Assembly (NCBI GenBank): GCA_037349315.1
Contig: JBAIAC010000134.1
Coordinates: 913,407 to 977,406, forward strand
Length of the DNA stretch: 64,000 nt
Source: Chelydra serpentina
Lineage: Eukaryota > Chordata > Testudines > Chelydridae
Reading direction: 5' to 3'
Below the pieces are notes generated by a model. The model was not told the origin of the DNA, did no database searches, and saw only the letters and a list, made by a program, of their open reading frames with translations. The translations under genes were made by a program, and so were the position numbers. Positions 50,501-62,331 of this stretch are shown here, piece by piece (position 1 is the stretch's first letter; every line of letters begins with the position of its first letter).

Positions 50501-53500
50501 GAGAGTGGGGGAGAGGGTGAGGGTGAGGGTCAGGGTGGCGGATAGGGTAAGGGTTATTGTGAGGGTAAGAGTGGGGTTGAGGGTGAGGGTGCGAGTGATG
50601 GTGGGGTTTTGGGCATGGTTGAGTGTCGGGTGATGGTGAGGGTGAGGGAGAGTGTTGGGGTGGGGGTGGGGGTGAGGGTTAGGGTGAGGGTGAGGGTGTG
50701 AGTGGGGGTGAGGGTATGTGTGGGGGTGGGGGTGGGGGGGAGGGTGAGGGTGGGGTGGGGGTGGAGGTGTTGATTAGGGTGAGGGTGAGGGTGAGGGTGG
50801 TGTCGGGGGTCGGGGTGAGGGTGGCGGTGAGGGTGGGGGGGGTTAGGTTGAGGATGAGGGTGAGGGTGGGGTTGAGGGTCAGGTTGAGGCTGAGGGTGGG
50901 GTGAGGGTGGGGGTGATGTTGAGAGTGGCGGGGGGGGTTGATGCTGAGGGTGAGGCGGGGGGTTGGTGGTGAGGGTGAGGGTGGGGTTTGGATGATGGTG
51001 AGGGTGATGGTGAGGGTAGAGGTGGGGGTGCCAGTGAGGGTGAGTGTGGTTGTTAGGCTTTGGATGAGGGTGATGGTGGGGGTGGGGGGGTTGTGGATGA
51101 GGCTGGGGTGAGCGTGACGGTGAGGCTGGGGCTGGGGTGAGGGTTAGGGTGAGGTTGAGGGTGGGAGTGTCTGTGAGGGTGGGGGAGAGGGTGAGGGTGA
51201 GGGTCGGGGTGGCGGATAGGATGAGGGTGATTGTGAGGGTGGGGTTGAGGGTGAGGGTGTGAGTGATGGTGGGGGGGTTAGGTGAGGGTGGGGGTGTGGG
51301 TGGGGGAAGGGTGAGGGTTGGGGTGGGGTTGAGGGTCAGGGTGAGGGTGAGGGTGGGTGAGGGTGGGGGTGATGGTGAGTGTGGTGGGGGGTGACGGTGA
51401 GGGTGAGGCGGGGCGGTTGGGGGTGAGGGTGAAGGTGGGATTTGGGTGATGGTGAGGGTGAGGGTCAGGGTGAGTGTGGGGCTAGGGGTGTCTTTGAGGC
51501 TGAGGGTGGGGGTGGGGTGGGGGTGAGGGTGAGAGTGAGATTGAGGTTTGGCCTGGGGTGAGGCTGAGGTAGGGGTTGAGGCTGGGGGTGGGGGTGAGAG
51601 TGAAAGTGGGGTAGGGGTGTGGGTGTGGGTGTGAGTGAGGGTGTGTGTGCAGGTGAGGTTGAGGGTGAAGGTAAGGGCAGGGTGGGGTTGGGGGGTGGGG
51701 ATTATGGTTAGGGTGAGGGTGAGGGTGCCGGTGATGGTGAGGGTTGGGGGTGAAGGTGAGGGTGCGGATGGGGGTAGGGGTGGCGGTGAGGGTGGAGGTG
51801 AGGGTTAGGGTGAGGGTGAGTGTGGGGTTGAGGATGAGTTTGAGGGTGGGAGTCAGGGTATGTGTGCGGGTGATGGTGTGGGTGGCGGTGGGGTGACAGT
51901 GAGGGTGAGGGTGGGGTGGTTGGGGTGAGGGTGAGGGTGGAGGTGTGGGTGAGGGTCAGGGTGGGGGTGGGCGTAAGGGTGAGGATCAGGGTGAGGGTGG
52001 GGGTGGGGATGGGAGTGAGGGTGAGGGTGGGCTTAGGGGTGAAGCTGAGGGTGGGGATGAGGTTGGGGGTGCGGGTGAGGGTTGGGCTAGGGGTGGGGGT
52101 GCGGGTGTGAGTGAGGGTGGGTGTGCAGGTGAGGTTGAGGGTGGGCCTGGGGGTGGGGTGAAAATGAGGTTGAGGATGGGGGTGGGGTTGAGGGTAAGGG
52201 TTAGGGTGAGGGTGGGCGGGGGGTCGCGGTGAGCGTGAAGGTAAAGGTGAGATTGAGGGTTGGGGAGGGAGTTAGAGTGAGGGTGGGGGTGGAGGTGGGG
52301 TGAGGGTGAGGGTGAGGGTGGGGGTGGAGGTGAGGCTGAAGGTGAGCGTGGGGCGTGGGGTGGGGGTGCGGGTGTCAGTGAGGGTGGGTGTGCAGGTGAT
52401 GTTGAGGGTGAGGTGGAGGTGGCGTTGGGGGTTAGGTTGAGGGCGAGGGTGAGGGTGGGGTTGAGAGTGAGGGAGAGGGTGGGGGTGAGGGTGAAGGTGG
52501 GGGTGGGGGTTAGGTTGAGAGTGAGCGTGAGAGTGGGTTGAGAGTGAGGGTGAGGTTGTGGGTGGCGGTGGGAATGACGGTGAGTGTGAGGGTGTCCTGG
52601 GCTTGTGGCTGAGGGAGAGCTGAGGGTGATCGTGGGGCGTGCGGTGGGGGTGCGGGTGTCAGAGAGGGTGGGTGTGCAGGTGAGGTGGGGGTGGGTTTGG
52701 GGGTAGCGTTTAGGGTGAGTTTGGGGGTTAGGGTGGCGGTGAGCACGAAGGTGAGGGTGAGATTGATGGTTGGGGTGGGGCTTAGGGTGAGGGTGGGTGT
52801 TGGGGTGGGGTGAGGGTGGGGGTAGAGGTGGGGGTGGCGGTGAGGGTAAGTGTGGGTGTTAGGATGAGGGTGAGGGTAATGGTGGGGATGTGGGGGTTGT
52901 GGATGAGGGTGTGGGTGAACGTGAGGGTGAGGATGGGGATGGGGTGACGGAGGGCGTTGGGGTGAGGGTGACGGAGGGGTGGGGGTGTGGGTGAGGGTGA
53001 GGGTGGGGGTGGGGGTGTCTGTGAGGGTGAGGGTGGGGTTGAGAGTGGGGGTGCGAGTGATGGTGGGGTTGTGGTCACGGCTGAGAGTTAGGTGATCGTG
53101 AGGGTGAGGGTGAGTGATAGGGTGGGGGTGGGTGTGGGGGTGAGGGTTTAGGTGAGGGTGAGGGTGTGAGTGGGGGTGGGCGATAGGGTGAGGCTGAGAG
53201 TGAGGTTGAGGGTAGGCGTGGGGCTGAGGATGTCTGTGAGGCTGAGGTCGGGGCTGAGGGTGAGGGTGGGGTTGGGCTTAGGAGTGACGGTGAGGGTGGG
53301 GGGGTTGGGGTGAGGGTGAGCGTGGGGGTGCGGGTGAGGGTGAGGTGGAGGTGGGGGTGGGGGTCGGGTGAGGGTGGGGGTGTGAGGGTCAGGGTGAGGG
53401 TGAGGCTGGGGATGAGGGTGAGGGTGAGGGTGGGAGTGAGGGTGGGGAGGGGGGTGATGGTGAGGGTGACGGTGGGGTGACGTTGAGGGTGAGCGTGTGG

Positions 53501-56500
53501 GGGGGGTTGGGTGTGAGGATAATGGTGGGGGTGTGAGTGAGGGTGAGGGCGAGGCTCAGGGTGGGGGTGGGGGAGAGGTGGAGGTAAGGGTGAGGGTGGG
53601 GGTGGGGGTGGGAGTGGGGGTGAGGGTGGGGGTGGCGGTGTGTGTGCAGATGAGCTTGAGGATGAGGGTGGGCCTGGGGCTGAGGCTGAGGGTGGGAGTG
53701 ACCGTGGGGGTTGGGCTGGGAGTGGGGTAAGGGTGAGGGTGAGGGTGAGAATGAGGTTGAGGGTGAGGGCTGGGGTGGGCATGGGGGTTAGGGAGAAGGG
53801 TAGGGTGAGGGTGAGGGTGGGGGCGGGGGTGAGGGTGTCCGTGAGGGTGAGGGTGGGGGTGTGAGTGGGGTTGAGTGTGAGGCTGAGTGTGAAGTTTGGT
53901 GTGGGGGTGGTGGTGGGGTGGGGTTGACCGTGAGGGTTAGGGTGGGAGTAGGAATTGGGGTGAGGGTGAGGGTGGAGATGGGGTGAGGGTAAGGGTGAGG
54001 TTGAGGGTGAGGGTGGGGTTGAAAGTGAGGGTGAGGGTGATGGTGAGGGTGGCGGTGGGGGTGACGGTATGGGTGAGGGTGAGGGTGGGGTTGGGGGGTG
54101 AGGGTGATAGTGAGGGTGAGGGTGGCCTGGGCGAAAGGCTGAGGGTGGGCTGAGGGTGAGCGTGGGGCGTGGGGTGGAGGTGCGGGTGTTAGTGAGGGTG
54201 GGTGTGCAGGTGAGGTTGAGGGTGAGGGAGTGGGTTGAGGTGGGGGTGAGGGTGGGGGTCGGGGTGAGGGTGAGGGTGAGCATGAGAATGAGGGTGAGGT
54301 TGAGGTGGGGGTCGGTTTGGCGGTAGCGGTGAGGGTGAGGGTGGGGGTTAGGGTGGCGGTGAGCGCGAAGGTGAGGGTGAGATTGAGGGTTGTTGTGGGG
54401 GGTTAGGGTGAGGGTCGGTGTTGGGGTGAGTGTTGGGGTGGGGTGAGGGTGAGGGTGAGGGTGAGGGTGGGGGTAGAGGTTGGGGTGGCGGTGATGATGA
54501 GTGTGGGATTATGCTGAGGGTGACGGTGATGGTGGGGATGGAGGGGTTGTTGTTGAGGGTGGGGGTGAGCGTGAGGGTGAGCATGGGGATGGGATGACGG
54601 AGGGCGTTGGGGTGAGGGTGGGGTGGGGGTGTGTGTGAGGCTGAGGGTAGGGGTGGGGGCATCCATAAGGGTGAGGGAGGGGTTGAGGGTGAGGGTGAGA
54701 GTGATGGTGGGGTTGTGGGCAAGGGGAGGGTTGGGTGATTGTGAGGGTGAGGGTGAGTCATAGGGTGGGTGTGGGGGTTGGGGTGAGGGTTAAGGTGAGG
54801 GTTTGAGTGCTGGTGAATGTGAGGATGGGGGTGGGATACAGCGTGAGGCTGAGAGTGAGGGTAAGGATGGGCGTGGGGGTGAGGCAGTCTGTGAGGCTGT
54901 GTGGGGGTAAGGTGTGGGTGGGGGTGGGCTTGGGGGTGACGGTTAGGGTGGGGAGTGTTGGGTGAGCGTGAGTGTGGGGGTGTGGGTGAGGGTGATGGTG
55001 GGGTTGAGGTGGGTGTGGGGATGTTGGTAGGCTGAGGGTGGTGTGGGGTTTGGGGTGTGCATTAGGGAGTGGGTGAGGCTGAGGGTGAGGGTGGCGGTGG
55101 GGGTGGGGTTCGGGGTGAAAGTGGGTGGGTGAGGGTGGGGTGGGGATGGTGGTTAGGTTGAGGGTGAGGGTGAGGCTGGGGATGAGGGTGAGGGTGAGAG
55201 TGGGAGTGAGGGTGGGGAGGGGGTGATGGTGAGGGTGGCGGTGGGGTGACATTGACGGTGAGCGTGTGGGGGGGTTAGGAGTGAAGATAATGGTGGGAGG
55301 TGGGTGAGGGTGAGGTTGAGGGTGAGGCTCAGGTTGGGGGAGGGGGAGTGGTGGAGGTGAGTGTGAGCATGGGGGTGGGGGTGAGTGTGAGTGTGAGAGT
55401 GGGGGTGGGGGTGTGTGTGGAGGTGATGTTGAGGGTGATGGTGGGCCTGGGGTTGAGGCTGAGGGTGAGGGTGAAAGTGGGTGTGTGGCTGGGAGTGGGG
55501 TGAGGGTTATGGTGAGGTTGAGGGTGAGAATGAGGTTGAGGGTGAGGGTGGGCGTGGGTGTGGGGGTTACGGAGAAGGGGAGGGTGAGGTTGAGAGTTGG
55601 GTGGGGGTGAGGGTGTCCTTTAGGGCGAGGGTGGGGTGAGTGTGAGGCTGTGTTTGAAGGTTGGCTTGGGGGTGGGGGTTGGGGAGGGGTTGAGCGTGAG
55701 GGTGGGGGGTGAGAGTAGGAGTTGGGGTGAGGGTGAGGGTGGGGATGGGTGTGAGGATGATGGTGGCGGTGGGGGTGACGGTGAGGATGAGGGTGAGGGT
55801 TGGGGTGAGGGTGATAGTGAGGGTGAGGCTGGCATGGGCGTGAGGCTGAGGGTGGGGGTGGGCTGAGGGTGAGCGTGGGGCGTGGGTTGGGGGTGCGGGT
55901 GTCAGTGAGGGTGGGTTTGCAGGTGAGGTTGAGGGTGAGGGTGTGGGTGGCGGTGGGGGTGAGTGTGAGGATGGGGGTGGGGGTGAGGTGGGGGTGAGTT
56001 TGGGGGTAGCGGATAGGGTGAGTTTGGGGTTTAGGGTGGCGGTGAGTGCGAAGGTGAGGCTGAGATTGATGTTTGGGGTTTGGGTTATGGTGAGGGTGAG
56101 GGTGGTTGTTGGGGTGGGTGTTGGGGTGGGGTGAGGGTGAGGGTGGGGGTGGGGTGGGGGTGAGGGTGAGGGTGGGGGTAGAGGTGGGGGTGGCGGTGTG
56201 GGTGTGTGGGGATGGGGGGTTGTGGATGAGGGTGGGGGTGAGCGTGAGGGTGGGGATGGGGTGACGGAGGGCGTTGGGGTGAGGGTGAGGGTGGGGTTGG
56301 GGATGAGGGTGAGACTGGGGGTAGGGGTGTCCGTGAGGATAAGTGTGGGGTTGAGGGTGAGGGTGCGAGTGATGGTGCGGTTGTGGGCATGGGTGAGAGT
56401 CAGGTGCTGGTGAAGGTGAGGGTGATTGGTAGGGTGTGTGGGTGAGGATTAGGGTGAGGGTGAGGCTGTGAGTGGGGATGAGGGTGGGGGTGGGAGATAG

Positions 56501-57960
56501 GGTGAGTCTGAGAGTCAGGGTGTGGGTGGGCGTGGGGTTGAGGCTGTCTGTGAGGCTGAGGGTGTGCGTGAGGGTGAGGGTGGGGGTGGGCTTGGGGGTG
56601 ACGGTGAGGTTGAGTGTGGGGGTTGGGGTGAGGGTGAGAGTGGGGGTGTGAGTGAGGGTGATGGTGGGGTGGAGGTGGGGGTGGGGGTCGGGGTGAGAGT
56701 GAGGTTGGGGTGTGGGTTAGTTTGAGGGTGAGGTTGAGGCTTGGGATGATGGTGAGGGTGAGGGTGGGAGTGAGGGTGGGGAGGGGATGATGTTGAAGGT
56801 GGCGGTTGGGTGATATTGAGGTTGAGCGTGTGGGGGGGTTGGGTGTGACAATAATGGTGGGGGTGGGGGTGAGGATGAGGGTGAGGGTTAGGCTCAGTTT
56901 GCGGGTGGGGGAGAGGTGGAGGTGAGGGTGAGGGTGGGGGTGGGGGTGGGGTTGAGGGTGGGGGGTGAGTTTTGGGGTTAGGGTTTGGCTGAGGGTGAGG
57001 TTGAGGGTCGGGGTGAGGGTGAGGGTGTGGATTGTGTAGGGGTGTGGGTGGGTTTAGGGTAAAGTTAAGGGTGAGGATGGGAGTGTGGGTGGGAGTGGGG
57101 TTTAGGGTGAGGGTTAGGGTGGGGGTGAGGATTAGTGTGAGGGTGGGTATGGCGGTTAGGGTGGGGTGAGGGTGAGGCTGGGGGTGAGGGTGAGGATGAT
57201 GGTGCGATTGATGGTGCGGGTGGGGGCGCGGGTGAGGGTGGGGTGTTGGTTAGGGTGAGGGTGAGGGCGGGGTTTGGATAGGGGTGGAGATTAGGGTAAG
57301 GGTTAGCGTGATGGTGAGGGTGGCGGTGGGGGTCGGGGTGAGGGTGGGAGTGAGGTTGAGGGCAGGGGTGATGGTGGGGCTCGGGTGAGGGTGAGGGTGT
57401 GGATAGTGGTGGGGATTAGGCTGTGTGGTAGTGTGAGGGTGAGGGTGGCGGTGGGGTTCGGGGTGAGGGTGAGGGTGGGAGTGAGGTTGAGGGCAGGGGT
57501 GATGGTGGGGGTGGGGGGACTCGGGTGAGGTGGGGTGTTGGTGAGGGTGAGTGAGAGGGTGGGGGTGGGTGTGACGGATAGGGTGAGGGTGAGGGTGAGG
57601 GTGAGGTTGCGAGTGATGGTGGGGGTGGTGTCGCGGGCGATGGTGGGGTGGTGTTGAAGGTAAGGGTGAGTGAGAGGGTGGGGGTGCGTGTGGGTGTCAG
57701 GGTTAGGGTGAGGGTGTGAGTCGGGGTGTGTGTGAGGGTTGGGGTGAGGATGGGCGTGGCGTTGAGGGTGAGTGTGTCTGTGAGGGTGAGGATGCGGGTG
57801 CGGGGGTTGGGGGTGTGGATGAGAGTGGGGGTGTGGGTGAGGGTGAGGGTGCAGGTGGCGGTGTTGGTGGGGGTGAGGGTGAGGACGGGCGGGTTGGGGG
57901 TGTGGTGAGAGTGAGGGTTTGGTTGAGTGTGAGGGTGGGGGTGAGGGTGATGGTGAGTGT
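47535..57960 (+). repeat. Degenerate hexamer array, 10.4 kb
   Basis: Same TGAGGG/TGGGGG/TTAGGG-type array as upstream, still G-rich on the + strand. It carries higher-order structure: the stretch 49.0-50.2 kb recurs at 54.7-55.9 kb (offset about 5.65 kb; for example gtgagtcatagggtgggtgt at 49077 and 54752, gtgaagataatggtgg at 49592 and 55281) and the stretch from 55.25 kb on matches 39.95-42.63 kb. No unrelated insertion of the CR1 or hAT type was found inside this piece. Confidence 0.92.
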
Positions 57961-60321
57961 GGCACTTGTTGAACAGGATTGAAATGCTCATTGTGAGGAA
58001 TTTTCACTAACTGATCTCTACCAAAAGAACGTCAGAACATATAAAGAGCTTTGGAGGTTTCCAGGAGCAATATGGCACTAGCTGTGAACGAATTGAAAGG
58101 CTCCTTGTGAGGAATTTTCATGAACCGATGTGTACAAAAAGAACAGCATCACATCTAACTGGCGTTTGAAGGAGGATTCCAGGATAAATGTGGAATTTGC
58201 AGTGAAGAGTATTGAAATGTTCCTAGTGAGGTATTCTCTTTAAAGGATCTGTATCAAAGGAGCAGCAGTTCATTTTTATAGCTTTTGGAGGAGAATTCCA
58301 TGAGAACTTTCGTACTACCTGTTTTATTATTGAATGGCTCATTGTAAGGAATTTTCACGAGTCCAGCATTACCTGAAGTCCAGCACTGCATCATAATGGC
58401 TTTTGGAAGAGGATTCCAAGATAAATTTGGCACTAGCAGAGAACAGGATTGAAATGATAGTAGAGTTGTATTCTTACTAATAGATCTGTACTTAAAGCCC
58501 ACAAGTGCATCATAATGGCTTGCGGAGGAGGATTTCATGAGAAATGTAGCGCCAGCAGGGAACAGGAATGAAATGCTCACTCTAAGGAATTTTTACTACT
58601 CCATCACTGCCGAAAGCCCAGCAGTGCAGCATAATGGCTTTTCTAAAAGGATTTCAGTATAAATTTGACTTTATTGAATTGTTCATTGTGAGGTATTCTC
58701 ACTAACGGTACTGTACGAATTTTCACGAATCCATGTGTACAAAATGCGCAGCAGCACATCTAACTGGCGTTTGTAAGAGGATTCGAGGAGAAATTTGAAA
58801 CGTGCAGTGAACAGGTTTGAATTGATCGTAGATCTGTACAGAACTGTACGAAAAGCCCAGCATAACGGCTTGTGTAGGAGGATTACATGAATAATTTGGA
58901 ACGCGTTCAACAGGATTGAAATGCACATTGTGAGGAATTTTCACTAACTGATCGCCACCAAAAGACCGGCGAAGATCTAAAGAGTTTTTGTAGGTTTCCA
59001 GGAGAAAGATGGCACTAGCAGTGAAAGGAATTTTCACGAATCCAGCATTACCTAAGGCCCAGCAGTGCATCATAATGGCTTTCTGAAGAGGATTCAGGGA
59101 GAAATTTGGCTGTAGCAGTGAACAGGATTTAATTGATAGTTATGACGTAATTTCTCGAACGGATCTGTACCAAAAGCCCACAAGTTCATCATAATGGCTT
59201 GTGGAGAGGGATTCTATGAGAAATTTGGCACTAGCTGTGAACAAGATTTAAAAGTTCATTGTAAGGAATTTTCACTAATCCATCTCTATCAAAAGCCATA
59301 AATCGGACTGTCGTTTGAATGAGGAAATTTTGAACTTGTAGTGAACAGGATTGACTTGATCTTCAGGCATTAGCACGAACGGATCCGTTCCAAAATCGAA
59401 GCAGTACATTTAAATAGCTTATGGAGGACGATTCCAGGAGAGATTTGGCTGTAGCAGTGAACAGGATTGAATTGTTCATGGTGAGGTATTCTCACGAACG
59501 GATCTGTACCAAAATCCTACCAGTTCATCATAATGGCTTGTGAAGGACAATTCCCTGAGAAATTTGGCATTGCATTGGACAGGATTGAAAAGCTAATTGT
59601 TAAGGAATTTTTACTAATCCATCACTGTCGAAAGCCCAGCAGTGCAGGATAATGGCTTTGGAATAAGATTTCAGGTGAAATTTGGTTGTAGCAGTGAACA
59701 AAACTAAAATGCTCATTGTGAGGAATTTTCATGAACCGATGTGTACAAGAGCAGCAGCATATCTAACTAGCGTTTGAAAGAGGATACCAGGAGAAATTTA
59801 GTACTTGCAGTGAACAGGATTGAATTGTTCTTTGTCAGGTAGTCTCACGAAGCAACCTGTACCAAAGCGCACCAGTATATATAAATAGCGTTTGGAGGAG
59901 GATTCCAGAAAAAATTTCCACTAGCAATGAACAGGATAGAAATGCTCTTTTGAAATATTTTTGACTAACCGATCTGTACCAAAATCCCAGCAAATGTCAG
60001 CATGGCTTATGGAGGAGGTTTCCATGAGAAATTAGGAACTCGTAGTGAACAGGATTGAAATGCCCATTGTGAGGAATTGTCACGAACGGATCTGTACCAA
60101 AAGCCCACCAGTGCATCATAATGGCTTGTGGAGGAGGATGCCATGAATAATTTGGAGCTGGTTGAACATGATTGAAATGCTCATTGTGAGGCATTTTCAG
60201 AAATCGATCTCTACCAAAACACATGCATTTCTCTTAATTGCTCCTGCCAAATTTCAGTAGAATGATTTTCTCATTGTAAGGAATTTTCACAAACCGATCT
60301 CTACGAAACGAGTAGCAGTGA
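57961..60321 (+). repeat. 117-bp satellite block 2, forward arm
   Basis: Near-identical copy of 42627-45080, starting ggcacttgttgaacagg. Relative to block 1 it lacks 94 bp (block-1 positions 43384-43477). Scattered single-base differences are present (for example ggatctgtatcaaag for ggatctgtaccaaag). Confidence 0.92.
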
Positions 60322-62054
60322 AAGCCTATTCCAAAAGCCATTATGCTGCACTACTGGGCTTTCGACAGTGATTGGTTTGTAAAAATTCCTTACAATTGGC
60401 ATTTCGTTCCTGTCCAATGCAATGCCATATTTCTCAGGGAATCCTCCTCCACAAGCCATTATGATGAACTGGTGGGCTTTTGGTACTGATCCGTTCGTGA
60501 GAACACCTCACCATGAAAAATTCAATCCTTTTCACTGCTAATGCCAAATCTCTACTGCAATCGTCCTCCATAAGCTATTTAAATGTACTGCTACGATTTT
60601 GGAACGGATCCGTTCGTGCTAATGCCTGAAGATCAAGTCAATCCTGTTCACTAAAAGTTCCAAATTTCTCCTGGAATCCTCATTCAAACGACACTTGGAT
60701 GTGCTACTGCGCTTTTTGTACACATCGGTTCATGAAAAGTCCTTAAAATGAGCATTACAATTCTGTTAACTGCAACAGCCAAATTTCCCCTGGAATCCTC
60801 CTCCAAATGTCATTATGCAGCACTCTTTGGCTCTTGGTAAAGATCCGTTCGTGAGAATATCTCCCAATGAACAATTCAATCCTGTTCACTGCTACTGCCA
60901 ATTTTCTCCTGGAATCATTTTCCAAAAGTCATGATGATGCATTGCTGGGTTTTGGTACAGATCTGTTTGTAAAGAAATTCTTAAAATGAGCATTTAAAGC
61001 CTGTCTTTGATATTACCAAATTTCTACTTGAATGCTCCTCCAATAGCTATGTAGATGTACTGCTACGCTTTTGGTACATATCCGTTTTTGAGAATACCTC
61101 ACAAAGAACAATTAAATACTTTTCACTGCAAGTTCCAAATTTCATCTGGAATTCTCTTCCAAAAGTCATTTCGATGTAATGCTGGCTTTTGATAGAGACC
61201 TGTTAGTAAAATTCCTTACAATGAACTTTTAAATCCTGTTCACAGCTAGTGAGAAAATTTCTTCTGGTATCCTTCTCCACATGCCATTATGATGAACTTG
61301 TAGGCTTTTGGTACAGTTCCGTTCGTGAGAATATCTCAAAATGCGCATTTCAATCCTGTTCAACGAGTTCCAAATTATTCATGTAATCCTCCTTCACTAG
61401 CCATTATGCTTCTCAGCTGGGCTTTTGGTACAGATCCGTTCGTGAGAATACCTCAATACGATCTATTCAAACCTGTTCACTGCTAGTTCCAAATTAATCC
61501 TGAAATCCTCTTTCAAACGCCATTTAGATGTGCAGCTGAGGTTTTTGTACACATCGGTTAGTGAAAGTTCTTCCCAATGAGAATTTCAATTCTGTTCACT
61601 GAAAAAACATATTTCACCTCGAATCCTCCTCGAAATGCCATTATGCTGCACTGGTTTGCTCTTCATTAGTGGCGCTTTTGGCACAGTTCCGTTAGTGGGA
61701 ATACCTCACAATGAAGAATCAAAGCCTGTTCACTACTGCAGCCAAATTTCTCCTGAACTTCTATTCGAAAATCCATTATGCTGCACAGCTGAGCTTCCGG
61801 CATTGATGGATTAGTGAAAATTCCTCACAATGAGCACTTCAATCCTGTTCACTACGTGTTTCAAATTTCTCCTGGAATACTACTCAAAAAGCTATTTATA
61901 TGTACTACAGCGCTTTTGTTAAAGTTCTGTTCGTGAAAATACCGAACTCCGAACATTTCACTGTTCACTGCAAGATCCAAATTTCTCCTAGACTTCTCTA
62001 TCAAACGCCAGTTAGATGTGATGCTGGGCTTTTTTTTACATATCGCTTCGTGAC
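60322..62054 (-). repeat. 117-bp satellite block 2, reverse arm
   Basis: Near-identical copy of 45081-47169. It lacks 354 bp (block-1 positions about 46612-46965), which equals three units; the junction falls in the shared phrase tttcaatcctgtt. It ends at the same cgcttcgtgacg junction with the hexamer array. Confidence 0.92.
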
Positions 62055-62151
62055 GGAGAGGGTGAGGGTGAAGTAGGGGGTGAGGTTGGGGGTTACAGTG
62101 AGGGTGGAGCTGAGGGTGGAAGCGGAGGTGAGGGTGAGGGTGAGGGTGGGG

Positions 62152-62331
62152 GGGGGAATAGCTCAGTGGTTTGAGCATTGGCCTGCTAAACCCACGGTTG
62201 TGAGTTCAATACTTGAGGGGGCCTTTGGGGATCTGGGGCAAAAATTGGGGTTTTGGTCCAGCTTTGAGCAGGGGGTTGGGCTAGATGACCTACTAAGGTC
62301 CGTTCCAACCCTGATATTCTATGATTCTATG
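62152..62331 (+). mobile_element. Tortoise-type Pol III SINE, copy 2
   Basis: Same SINE as 47354-47534 with only a few differences (for example ggatctgg for ggttctgg and ggctagatg for ggactagatg), in the same position relative to the satellite block. It is therefore a duplicate of one insertion, not an independent insertion. Confidence 0.92.

Noticed and set aside
53075..54283. 402-codon minus-strand open frame
   Set aside because: Same hexamer-array artefact as above, as are the many Val-Arg frames on the + strand between 25 and 64 kb.
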